From: an uncultured Collinsella sp.
GTDB taxonomy: Bacteria; Actinomycetota; Coriobacteriia; Coriobacteriales; Coriobacteriaceae
Assembly (NCBI GenBank): GCA_900541685.1
Contig: UQKM01000011.1
Coordinates: forward strand, 1-64,000
DNA: 64,000 bases
Reading direction: 5' to 3'
Each line of letters starts with the position of its first letter. The stretch's first letter is position 1. Both the position numbers and the translations under genes were made by a program. The notes under the pieces are model-generated. The model saw only the letters and a program-made list of their open reading frames with translations, made no database searches and was not told the origin of the DNA. Of this stretch, positions 25,874 to 33,958 are shown piece after piece.

Positions 25874-26730
25874 CAGCTAGTGATCAGAGGGACTGCGGGG
25901 ACGTCAGAAGCGGCAACGCGAGTCGCAAAGCCCACCTCGGTCAGCTCGATGACCTCGGTAAACGTTGCATCGAAAAACTCCTCAGTTAGCAGGCGGTATG
26001 GCGGATGATCGGGCTCACCGGGGTTTTCGCGCACAATCTCGTGCATAACGCCGATGGTCTTGAGCACATACTCCTTATGGATGGGATACTGCCCAAAACG
26101 CGTCGCCGCAGTATACAGACGATTGGTCGCACGCGGGATGGAAACAATGCCGAGCGTCTTACCAAACCAGTCAAAGTCACCTTGCTTTTTAATGCGGAAT
26201 TCCTCGCACGGCTTGCCGCCGTGCGCCTCCAGGTACTGATTCACGCGCGTATTCCATACGGTATCGGCCACCAGATGCGACCAGACGCCCAGCGTTAAAT
26301 CGAGCAACGACTGCGCCACATCTTCGGACGCAAGCGAGAACTCACAGGCGCCGGGACCGACAACCGGCTCGGCATCCCTGTAGCGCTGGGGATAGTGCAC
26401 GCGATTCAGTCGCTCGCGTTCCTCGATAATCGAGGTCGCCGCGGCCGGCGCACCGGTGGGCGAACTTTTAAGCAACGGTGCCACATAGGTATCCCAGAAC
26501 TCATGCTCACGAGGCTTAGGGATAGGCTCGGGCTTGGCAAAGTGCGTAATGCGGTACGGGATGGGATCGGCAATGCCGGGAACCATATAGCCCACAAAAA
26601 TGTCCGGAACCACGCAACCAAACAAAAAGGCATTGCGGTCACGCACGCTATCGGCAAGCGCACTGGTGCGCCCCAGCAAACGCTCCGTCTGAGCGATATG
26701 AATGTTCCAGCTTGGCATAGCCACCCCCAT
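25870..26730 (-). CDS. zinc-dependent phospholipase C-like protein
   Basis: The 286-aa protein matches the zinc-dependent phospholipase C family (PF00882 type): WNIHIAQTERLLG at the start, FLFGCVVPDI, YRITHFAKP and LGVWSHLVADTVWN place Asp and His residues where the zinc ligands are expected. There is no signal peptide, so it may act in the cytosol, and its substrate is unknown. The first ATG at 26730 and a second at 26718 (MPSWNIHIA) are both possible; the second fits the family better. Confidence 0.8.
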   Translation of the reverse strand: MGVAMPSWNIHIAQTERLLGRTSALADSVRDRNAFLFGCVVPDIFVGYMVPGIADPIPYRITHFAKPEPIPKPREHEFWDTYVAPLLKSSPTGAPAAATSIIEERERLNRVHYPQRYRDAEPVVGPGACEFSLASEDVAQSLLDLTLGVWSHLVADTVWNTRVNQYLEAHGGKPCEEFRIKKQGDFDWFGKTLGIVSIPRATNRLYTAATRFGQYPIHKEYVLKTIGVMHEIVRENPGEPDHPPYRLLTEEFFDATFTEVIELTEVGFATRVAASDVPAVPLITSC

Positions 26731-26798
26731 AAAAAACCTGGATAACTATACCATCACGGCAGAGTCGCACAGGCGGCCATACATACCCTACGCAGCAA

Positions 26799-27593
26799 CT
26801 ATTCCGCAGCACCGCTTTCGGTTCCATACGACGGCACGGGCGCCTCGACCACATGGTGATATCGATCGATATAGATGGCACGGGCCTCCAGGCGGCGCAC
26901 CAAATCTTGATGGTGCGTACTCATCAAAACCGTCTTACCGGCAGCAACGTAGGCCAGCAAAAAGTTGACTACGATGTCGCACGAGTCCTCATCGAGCCCG
27001 TTGGTGGGCTCATCGAGCACTAGGATATCGGGGTTCATCGACACCACCGCAGCCAGCGCAACGCGCTTCTTTTGCCCGCCCGAAAGCTGATAGGGCGAGG
27101 CATCGACCAGATCGGCAACCTGGAACAGCTCCATGGCATCGCGGACGCGGCGCTCGAGCTCGTCTGTCGGCAGCCCCATCTGCGCGGGGCCAAAAGCAAC
27201 TTCCTCGCCCACCGTAGCGCAGAACAGCTGGGCGTCGGCATTCTGGAACACAAAGCCCACGCGCTGATGAAAACGCTGAGCGGCTGCGGAATCCTTGAGA
27301 TATGCCGCATCGATCACGTGCCCGTCAAACAGGTACGCACCCGCGTCCGCTAGTTCAAGACCGTTGATAAGGCGCATAATCGTCGTCTTACCGCAGCCGT
27401 TGGGACCGAGTAGGGCAACGAGTTCACCACGATCGACCTGCAGCGACACACCATCGACAACCGTATGCCCCGCATAGGAGAACAGCACGTCGCGAAACTC
27501 GATGAGCGGCACGCTCTTGGCGCCAGTAGCACCGCTCGCGCCCATCACGCCATTCGTATCGTTTGCCAAAACGTCGCCCTTCCCTATCCACAT
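26799..27593 (-). CDS. nickel/cobalt ECF transporter ATP-binding protein (NikO/CbiO)
   Basis: This is the ATPase of the three-gene metal transporter. It has Walker A LLGPNGCGKTTIMR, the Q-loop VFQNADAQLF, the ABC signature YQLSGGQKKRVALA and Walker B PDILVLDEPTNGLDED. The domain proper begins at VPLIEFRDVLFSYAG. I chose ATG 27593 because it lies just past the stop of the T-component gene; a TTG at about 27569 with a GGGAAGGG site is an alternative. Length is about 264 aa. Confidence 0.92.
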   Translation of the reverse strand: MWIGKGDVLANDTNGVMGASGATGAKSVPLIEFRDVLFSYAGHTVVDGVSLQVDRGELVALLGPNGCGKTTIMRLINGLELADAGAYLFDGHVIDAAYLKDSAAAQRFHQRVGFVFQNADAQLFCATVGEEVAFGPAQMGLPTDELERRVRDAMELFQVADLVDASPYQLSGGQKKRVALAAVVSMNPDILVLDEPTNGLDEDSCDIVVNFLLAYVAAGKTVLMSTHHQDLVRRLEARAIYIDRYHHVVEAPVPSYGTESGAAE

Positions 27594-27613
27594 CGACGGC
27601 TCGGCCGCCCGCG

Positions 27614-28456
27614 CTACAGCACCGCGCACAACACGGCGAGCAGCACCACGACGACCGCATAGACCGCATCGCGCCAGCCAAAGCCGCTCCGCGCGGGAGT
27701 CGGATACGCACCGGCAAAGCCACGGCAAAGCATAGCCTCGTCCATCGCGCGGCTGCATTCCATCGCCTTGATAAAGGTCATGCCCATGATACCCGCGATC
27801 GAATCGGTACGCGAAAAACCCGCAGGCGCACGACCCACACTGCGCAGCATGACCGATTCGGTCAGATCGTGCGCCGTGCGTCCCAGCACCTCGATGTGCT
27901 TGAGCGCCATATCAAACGTAAAGATGACCTCGTCGGGCAGCTGTAGCGTCTTGAGCGCCGCCGACATGCGGCTCCAGGTAAGCGTCCATGAAACGCCCAG
28001 CACCAGCGACACATTAATGAAGGTCTTGAGCGCGATCTTGAGCATGGCGCCCGCGGCAGAAGCGCCCAGCAGCAGGGCAGGCAGTGCCAGAACCACCGCA
28101 AGCCCCGTGGCGCCGAGCGCCGGTACAAAGGTCGCACGCAGCCCGCGTACGGGGCGCACGGCAACGAGCACCAGCGCGATGGCCGCCATCAACATGAGGT
28201 ACAGCGGGCTCTGCGTCAGACACACGCACAGGACGCAAACGAACATCCCCACCAGGCGCACCGGAGCCGAAACGCAAGAAAGGGCGCGGTCGACCATCGA
28301 CCCGCCCTCGTGCGCGCCTCCACCCAGGCGAACCCGCTCAAGCAGGCTCGCCAGGTGCAGGACATTCTTTTGCATCACACGATGCCGAGCCCCCGCGGGC
28401 TCGTATCGCTGCTCGGCCGTAAGCCAGCTAGGCAGCTCGGCTATTGCCATGAGCAC
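27614..28456 (-). CDS. nickel/cobalt ECF transporter T-component (NikQ/CbiQ)
   Basis: The 280-aa membrane protein belongs to the CbiQ/EcfT family, with several hydrophobic helices and a cytoplasmic helix containing AMECSRAMDEAMLCRGFAG, the A-R-G type coupling motif that contacts the ATPase. It overlaps the end of the upstream M/N gene by 29 bases. Confidence 0.88.
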   Translation of the reverse strand: MLMAIAELPSWLTAEQRYEPAGARHRVMQKNVLHLASLLERVRLGGGAHEGGSMVDRALSCVSAPVRLVGMFVCVLCVCLTQSPLYLMLMAAIALVLVAVRPVRGLRATFVPALGATGLAVVLALPALLLGASAAGAMLKIALKTFINVSLVLGVSWTLTWSRMSAALKTLQLPDEVIFTFDMALKHIEVLGRTAHDLTESVMLRSVGRAPAGFSRTDSIAGIMGMTFIKAMECSRAMDEAMLCRGFAGAYPTPARSGFGWRDAVYAVVVVLLAVLCAVL

Positions 28457-29513
28457 CGCTTTCCTTGACCGTCAGCGAGACCAGGCGGAATGCGATGGTG
28501 AGCACCGCCACGCCAATCACGCCCGAAAGAATATACATCGCGGCCTGGCCGGCAAAGCCAAGGCCTTGCTCCTCGGAATAGGCCTGCAGATAATCGCCCG
28601 TGGGCAGGGCATCGGCAAAGGTCGGGGTATCGAGACCGACCGAAGCCTGCAGGCTGTCGTCACCAGCCTCCTGAACGGCGGTCGCGGCGCCTTCAGCGTC
28701 CCACTCGCCCCAAGCGTCACCCGTGGCCAGCAGGCCCAGCGGCGTGGCTACGACAAGCACGGCAACCAAGATGAGCGTGGGGACCAGCGAGGTCTTCTTG
28801 GCAGCAGCGTCCTCGGCAGCAAGCTGGCCATCGACAGCCTCGGGGCCGACGATAATGCTCGGCGCCGTCTTCTTAATGAAGCCGTAGATGGCGGCCGTCG
28901 CCACGCCCTCGATCACGCCGGCAACCAGCATATGCGGGATCAACATGGCCGGAATAGCCACGGACAGCGGGAAGGGGCAGTACAGAGGGGCGCCCGAAGC
29001 GTTGGTGAAGAGCATCGGCTGAATACCAAACTCGATTGCCGCGCACAGGGCCGCCAGGCACAGGCCGACCCAACCGCTCACGATGGCAGAAACCGAGGTG
29101 CCCCAGCTCTTGTCGTGCAGACGGCTGTTGAGCGCACGGAACACGATAGCAGCGACAAACGGCAGCACAAAGGCCATGTTAAAGCAGTTGGCGCCAAACG
29201 ACAGAACGCCGCCGTCGCCAAACAGCAGCGCCTGCAGCGCCAGCGCGACCGAGACAGCGATAGCCGCGGCCTCGGGGCCCAGCAGCAGCGCGATGAGTGC
29301 GCCGCCGACGGCGTGGCCTGTGGTGCCGCCGGGCAGCGGAACGTTAAACATCATGAGCAAAAAGGAGAACGCAGCGCAAATACCCAGAAAGGCCATATGC
29401 TCGCGATCGAGCGTGGCGCGCACTTTCTTGATGCAGTGAACCCATACGGGCACCATCGCCACCGCCATAACGGCATCGGTCTGCGGAGACAGGTAGTTGT
29501 CTGGAATGTGCAT
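28428..29513 (-). CDS. nickel/cobalt transporter substrate component (NikMN/CbiM with PDGLE-type tail)
   Basis: The protein starts MHIPDNYLSPQT. In CbiM/NikM proteins the Met-His N-terminus chelates the metal, so ATG 29513 must be the start rather than the earlier ATG. Six to seven hydrophobic helices follow, with NMAFVLPFVAAIVFRAL and GHAVGGALIALLLGPE. The last third (after ILVAVLVVATPLGLLATGD) resembles a fused CbiN/NikN or PDGLE tail with another membrane pair. About 361 aa. A NikR-type operator upstream favours nickel as the substrate. Confidence 0.9.
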   Translation of the reverse strand: MHIPDNYLSPQTDAVMAVAMVPVWVHCIKKVRATLDREHMAFLGICAAFSFLLMMFNVPLPGGTTGHAVGGALIALLLGPEAAAIAVSVALALQALLFGDGGVLSFGANCFNMAFVLPFVAAIVFRALNSRLHDKSWGTSVSAIVSGWVGLCLAALCAAIEFGIQPMLFTNASGAPLYCPFPLSVAIPAMLIPHMLVAGVIEGVATAAIYGFIKKTAPSIIVGPEAVDGQLAAEDAAAKKTSLVPTLILVAVLVVATPLGLLATGDAWGEWDAEGAATAVQEAGDDSLQASVGLDTPTFADALPTGDYLQAYSEEQGLGFAGQAAMYILSGVIGVAVLTIAFRLVSLTVKESGAHGNSRAA

Positions 29514-29569
29514 ATACGCCTCCCGGTATCGGCGCACGGAATTGCAACGCCGCTTGAATCACCTTGCCA

Positions 29570-29597
29570 GTGTTACGTAATGTCATATTCGTAACAC
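29570..29597. promoter_or_regulatory. NikR-type operator
   Basis: GTGTTAC-N14-GTAACAC is a perfect inverted repeat. It matches the operator type described for NikR in deltaproteobacteria and other groups. It lies just past the predicted transcription start of the metal transporter operon, so a bound repressor would block it. No nikR gene is in the window. Confidence 0.75.
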
Positions 29598-29607
29598 GCC
29601 GCAGGCT

Positions 29608-29635
29608 ATAATAGCAAAACGGCGCGCCGCCACAA
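29608..29635 (-). promoter_or_regulatory. promoter of the nickel transporter operon
   Basis: Reading the minus strand, TTGTGG and TATTAT are separated by 16 bases and are followed directly by the NikR-type operator. Confidence 0.6.
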
Positions 29636-29652
29636 AAGCAGCACGCCGTTAT
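29614..29652 (-). terminator. intrinsic terminator of pheT, overlapping the next promoter
   Basis: On the minus strand AACGGCGTGCTGC and GCGGCGCGCCGTT can pair over 13 positions, with a couple of G-T pairs, around TTTTGTG, and TTTTGC follows. The stem includes the -35 region of the nickel operon promoter. Confidence 0.6.
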
Positions 29653-29761
29653 GTAATGCGCGTGTCATATATGCAGGGTCAACGGTGCCTTATTCCGAAC
29701 ACCGCGGTCGCGCAGGGCTCCGCAGCAACCGCCATCAGGCCCTACGCTCCCGGCGCAAGCC

Positions 29762-32215
29762 CTAGCCGCGGACCTCGCCGTTTACGCCCTTGCACACCTT
29801 GGTGACAATCTTCTGGTGCGCCTTCTCGACCTCTTCGCTGGTGAGCGTGTGGTCGTCGGAGCGATACGTAAGCGCAAAGGCCATGGACTTCTTGCCCGCT
29901 CCGATGCGGATGGGATCGCGGTAGACGTCGAACAGACGCACGCCCTCGAGCAGCTTGCCGCCGGCGCTGGTAATACGGCGCTCAAGATCCTCGCAGGTCA
30001 CAGCGTTGTCGACCACGATAGCAAGGTCATGCTCAACAGCCGGGTACTGCGAGAACTCGCGGTAGTTCTCCTGATTGCGGGCGCCCTTGATCAGCTTGTC
30101 CAGATCGAGCTCAAAGGCAACGACGACCTCATCGATGCCCATCGCCTCGCGCGCCTCGGGGTGAATCTCGCCGACCCAGCCCAGCACGGTACCGCCGGAC
30201 AGAACCTCGGCCGCACGACCCGGCTGCAAGAAAGCGTAGCCCTCGCCCTCGACGGGACGGAAGCGAACCTTCTCGATGCGCAGCTGGGCGAGCAGCTCCT
30301 CGACAATGCCCTTGCCAAAGAAGAAGCGTAGCTTGCGGTACTTCATGTTCCAGGACTGCTCGCTCCACTGGCCCGAGAGCACGCCCGCCACGGACTTGGT
30401 CTCCTTGGGCAGGCTGGCATTCTCGCGGCCATGGAACAGGCTGCCGACCTCGTACAGGTGCACGTTGGGCGTACCGTGTGCCTCGTTGTAGGCCACGGAC
30501 TGCAGCAGGCATGGCAACAGCGAGCGGCGCATCTCGGTCTGCTCGGCTACCAGCGGGTTCATGAGCACCACGGGGCAACCGCGGCCTTCGGTGGACATGC
30601 CGATCTTCTCCAGGTCGCCCGGGGCGGCAAAGCCAAAGGTCGTGGTCTCGTTGAGGCCGCAGGCGCGCAGGATCTCGCCGACCTTGCGGGTGAGCTTCTG
30701 CTCGCGGGTCAGGCCGCCGATGTGGTTCTTGGCAGCCGGGATGGTCGCCGTCACACGGCCCATGCCCCATAGGCGCAGGACCTCCTCGATCAGGTCAATC
30801 TCGCGCGGCAGGTCGGGACGGAAGCTCGGCGGGGTAACCATAAAGTCCTCGCCGTCGCGCTCGACGGTGCAGCCCAGACGGGTAAGCGAACGCTCGATAA
30901 AGTCGGGCTCGATGTCGGCACCGCAGATGGCATGCACGCGGGCCAGGCGCAGCTTAATGCTGTCGATGGTCTTGGGCGCGGGGAAAACATCGACATAGCC
31001 GGGAGCAACCTCGCCGCCGGCGATCTCCTCGATGAGCGCGCAGGTAACGTTGGCGACATCCACGCAGCCAGTCTCGTCAACCTGGCGCTCAAAGCGAATG
31101 GAGGCGTCGGAGATCAGCGACAGATCGCGGCTGGTGTGCGAGGTGCGACCGGCGTTGAAGCAAGCGCTCTCGACCATCACGTCGACGGTGTCGTCCTCGA
31201 TCTCGGAATCCATGCCGCCCATAACGCCGGCCAACGCCACGGGGCGCTCGCCGTCGGTGATAAGGCCCATGCCGGCGTCGAGCGCGCGCTCTTCGCCATC
31301 GAGCGTCGTGAATTTCTCATCCTGCTGGGCGGCGCGAACCACCACGCGACGGTGGCCATCGCGCTCGGCAAAGGTGTCCAGGTCAAAGGCGTGCAGCGGC
31401 TGACCGGTGAGCATCATCACGTAGTTGGTGATGTCGACGATGTTGTTGTGCGGACGCACGCCCAGGGCGTTAAGGCGCTTGACCATCCAGTCGGGCGACG
31501 GGCCGACCTTCACGCTGCGCACGATGCGGGCGACATAGCGGTCGCACAGGCCCTCGTCGGCAATCTCGACGGAAAGCTCGTCGTCGGTCGCGCGGCCAGT
31601 CTCCGCCTTGATGGCGGGCAGCTCAACGTGGAAATCGCGATCGAAAATGGCGCCGGTCTCGCGGGCCATGCCGATCATGGACAGGCAGTCGGGGCGGTTG
31701 GGCGTGATCTCGCAGTCGAGCACAGTATCACTCGAGCCCACATACTCGGCAAACGGCATGCCGCAGGGCGTATCCTCGGGCAGGATCATGATGCCGGAGT
31801 GGTCGCCGCCCAGGCCGAGCTCGCGCGCGGAGCAGTTCATGCCCATGGACACGACGCCGCGAAGCTTGCTCTTCTTGATCTTGACGTCGCCGGGAAGCAC
31901 GGCGCCGATCATGGCCGTGACGATATGGTCGCCGGCCTCGAAGTTCTGCGCGCCACAGACGATCTGCAGCGGAGCGGGGTTGCCGTCGGCGTCGAGGTTC
32001 TTGTCGCCCACATCGACCGAGCACACATACATGTGGTCGCTATCGGGGTGCGGGGTCTTGGTGAGCACCTTGGCGGTCACCACGTGGTCGAAGGACTCGC
32101 CCACGGTGTCGATCGCCTCGACCTCGGTACCGGTACGGATATATTCGTCCGAAAGGGTCTTGGGATCCTCCGGAATATCGATCATGGTCTTGAGCCAGTC
32201 GTAAGAAACACGCAT
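29762..32215 (-). CDS. pheT: phenylalanyl-tRNA synthetase beta subunit
   Basis: PheT forms an alpha2-beta2 enzyme with PheS and charges tRNA-Phe. The 817-aa protein has the N-terminal tRNA-binding OB domain (about residues 40-155), the B3/B4 editing domain, the B5 domain, the catalytic-like core and the C-terminal ferredoxin-like anticodon-binding domain (REFSQYPAVEHDLAIVVD onward). The length is typical. It is separated from pheS by an unusual palindromic 160-base spacer. Confidence 0.97.
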   Translation of the reverse strand: MRVSYDWLKTMIDIPEDPKTLSDEYIRTGTEVEAIDTVGESFDHVVTAKVLTKTPHPDSDHMYVCSVDVGDKNLDADGNPAPLQIVCGAQNFEAGDHIVTAMIGAVLPGDVKIKKSKLRGVVSMGMNCSARELGLGGDHSGIMILPEDTPCGMPFAEYVGSSDTVLDCEITPNRPDCLSMIGMARETGAIFDRDFHVELPAIKAETGRATDDELSVEIADEGLCDRYVARIVRSVKVGPSPDWMVKRLNALGVRPHNNIVDITNYVMMLTGQPLHAFDLDTFAERDGHRRVVVRAAQQDEKFTTLDGEERALDAGMGLITDGERPVALAGVMGGMDSEIEDDTVDVMVESACFNAGRTSHTSRDLSLISDASIRFERQVDETGCVDVANVTCALIEEIAGGEVAPGYVDVFPAPKTIDSIKLRLARVHAICGADIEPDFIERSLTRLGCTVERDGEDFMVTPPSFRPDLPREIDLIEEVLRLWGMGRVTATIPAAKNHIGGLTREQKLTRKVGEILRACGLNETTTFGFAAPGDLEKIGMSTEGRGCPVVLMNPLVAEQTEMRRSLLPCLLQSVAYNEAHGTPNVHLYEVGSLFHGRENASLPKETKSVAGVLSGQWSEQSWNMKYRKLRFFFGKGIVEELLAQLRIEKVRFRPVEGEGYAFLQPGRAAEVLSGGTVLGWVGEIHPEAREAMGIDEVVVAFELDLDKLIKGARNQENYREFSQYPAVEHDLAIVVDNAVTCEDLERRITSAGGKLLEGVRLFDVYRDPIRIGAGKKSMAFALTYRSDDHTLTSEEVEKAHQKIVTKVCKGVNGEVRG

Positions 32216-32266
32216 CTAACTGGTCTCCTTTCATAAATGCGGCTTTGAGCCGGAAAACTGCAACGG

Positions 32267-32372
32267 AGACGGGTTTTCCAAGTGCCGCAGATTGCCTTGA
32301 AAGAGGAGGGCCGCGTACTTAGGTACGCAACCGACGATTGAAAGGCAAGGTGCGGTGCTTGGGAAAGCCGCC
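32267..32372. repeat. palindromic element between pheS and pheT
   Basis: TTTTCCAAGTGCCGCA..TTGCCTT near the left end and AAGGCAAGGTGCGGTGCTTGG near the right end are inverted copies of about 25 bases with few mismatches. The centre holds the perfect palindrome GCGTACTTAGGTACGC. It could fold as one long RNA hairpin between the two cistrons or be a mobile palindrome. Confidence 0.6.
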
Positions 32373-32376
32373 GGGA

Positions 32377-33453
32377 CTAGAACTGATTTAAGAAGCGCAT
32401 ATCGCCCGTCATCAGGGTTCGCAGATCCGGCAGGTCGTAGCGCAGGGCCGCGACGCGCTCGGCGCCAATACCAAAGGCAAAGCCGGTGTACTTCTCGGGG
32501 TCGATGCCGCAGTTGATCAGGACGTTGGGGTCAACCATGCCGCAGCCCAGGATCTCGATCCAGCCGCTATGCTTGCAGAAGTTGCAGCCCTTGCCGCCGC
32601 ACACGTGGCAGCTCACGTCCACCTCGCAGCTAGGCTCGGTGAAGGGGAAGAAGTGCGGGCGGTAACGCGTCTTGCGATCCTCGCCAAACATGCACTTAAC
32701 AAAGTAGTCGAGCGTGCCCTTGAGGTCGCCAAAGGTGATGCCCTCGTCAACGACCAGGCCCTCGATCTGATTGAACTGCGGCAGGTGGCAGGCATCGGCC
32801 GTGTCGGGACGGTAGACGGTGCCCGGGCAAATCATGTAGATGGGCGGCTTTTGCGACTCCATAGTGTGGATCTGCACGCCTGAAGTCTGGGTGCGCAGCA
32901 GCACGTCGGACTCGCCGTGGGCGTGAGCCTCGGGGTGCGCGACGCTGCCGGGGTTGTTGTCGACCACGTAGAAGGTATCGCGGGCCGAGCGGCTCGGGTG
33001 ATCCATGGGGGCGTTGAGCGCGGTGAAGTTGTAGTAGGAGGTGTCGACCATGGGGCCGGACTCGACGGTGTAGCCGATGCCGCAGAAGATGTCCTCGGCC
33101 TCCTCGATAATCTGCTTGATCAGGTGCTGGTGGCCGATCTGCGGACGGATGCCCGGCAGCGTGATGTCGACGGCGTCGTGCTCCAGTGCGCGCTTGAGGG
33201 CGGCGGCCTTCATCTCGGTGGTGCGCTCGTCGAGCATGCCCTCAATCAGCTGGCGCATCTCGTTGGCTCGCTTGCCCATCACGGGACGATCCTCGGGGGC
33301 GAGCTTGCCCATCATGCGCATCAGGCCGGTGATGCGGCCCTTGCGGCCGAGCAGCTCAACGCGCGCAGCCTCGAGCTTGGCGGCGTCGTCGGCGCCTGCG
33401 ACGAGCTCCTTGGCCTCTTCCTCGAGTTTGACCAGATCATCAATCAGACTCAT
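32377..33453 (-). CDS. pheS: phenylalanyl-tRNA synthetase alpha subunit
   Basis: The 358-aa catalytic subunit starts at MSLIDDLVKLEEEAKELVAG with a coiled-coil arm that binds tRNA. The class II core shows GQTSGVQIHTMESQ-like motif 2 sequence (LRTQTSGVQIHTME) and motif 3 near the end (AFGIGAERVAALRYDLPDLR). A cysteine cluster (CHVCGGKGCNFC) sits in the catalytic domain as in many bacterial forms. The ATG at 33453 has a GGGAAG site; the longer upstream frame is the T-box leader. Confidence 0.97.
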   Translation of the reverse strand: MSLIDDLVKLEEEAKELVAGADDAAKLEAARVELLGRKGRITGLMRMMGKLAPEDRPVMGKRANEMRQLIEGMLDERTTEMKAAALKRALEHDAVDITLPGIRPQIGHQHLIKQIIEEAEDIFCGIGYTVESGPMVDTSYYNFTALNAPMDHPSRSARDTFYVVDNNPGSVAHPEAHAHGESDVLLRTQTSGVQIHTMESQKPPIYMICPGTVYRPDTADACHLPQFNQIEGLVVDEGITFGDLKGTLDYFVKCMFGEDRKTRYRPHFFPFTEPSCEVDVSCHVCGGKGCNFCKHSGWIEILGCGMVDPNVLINCGIDPEKYTGFAFGIGAERVAALRYDLPDLRTLMTGDMRFLNQF

Positions 33454-33536
33454 GTCTTCCCTTTCGTCTCTCGCGCTCTCCGTTTGCCGAGGCGGCTGCC
33501 GCCGCCTGGCGTTGTGAAAACGCGGCCCGGTTCGGT

Positions 33537-33819
33537 AACAAAAAACCGCCCTCGGGCATGTGCATTGCCCAAGGACGGTTGAATTCCGCGGTACCACCTT
33601 GTTTGACGCGGCGGATGTCTGGCCCGCCGTGCCCACTCTGCGCCCCTTATCGCGAGGCTCACGGCTTCCCTACTGGGGACATCGCCGCCGCTGGCCGCGT
33701 GCCCGTTGAGGTCGCTGCTCGGGAGTGAACGCTTGGCCCTTGTCACCGCAGGAAGGCTTGCAGCCCATGACCTTCCCTCTCTTGCCGGCGACGCGGCGGG
33801 CAAAACCCTCTCCGTCAAC
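33537..33819 (-). promoter_or_regulatory. T-box riboswitch leader of pheST (tRNA-Phe)
   Basis: The minus-strand leader has a stem I closed by GTTGA and TCAAC, the T-box core AAGGTGGTACCGCG at about 33588-33602, and a terminator (CGTCCTTGGGC paired with GCCCGAGGGCGG, then TTTTTT). The likely specifier is TTC in GCGTTCACTCCC on the 3' side of stem I, which fits phenylalanine. Uncharged tRNA-Phe should favour the antiterminator and read-through into pheS and pheT. Confidence 0.93.
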
Positions 33820-33958
33820 GCATTGGGCTACAGGATACCACATTGTGTGGGCGTATCGCCGCGTTCCGTTTTGTTCGTGCTGGGTACAAGGCAGGTAGCT
33901 GTGCAAACTGGCCGCGCGCCCACCCGAAGCGCTCGGCTCGCGAGATCAAGGATATGGT

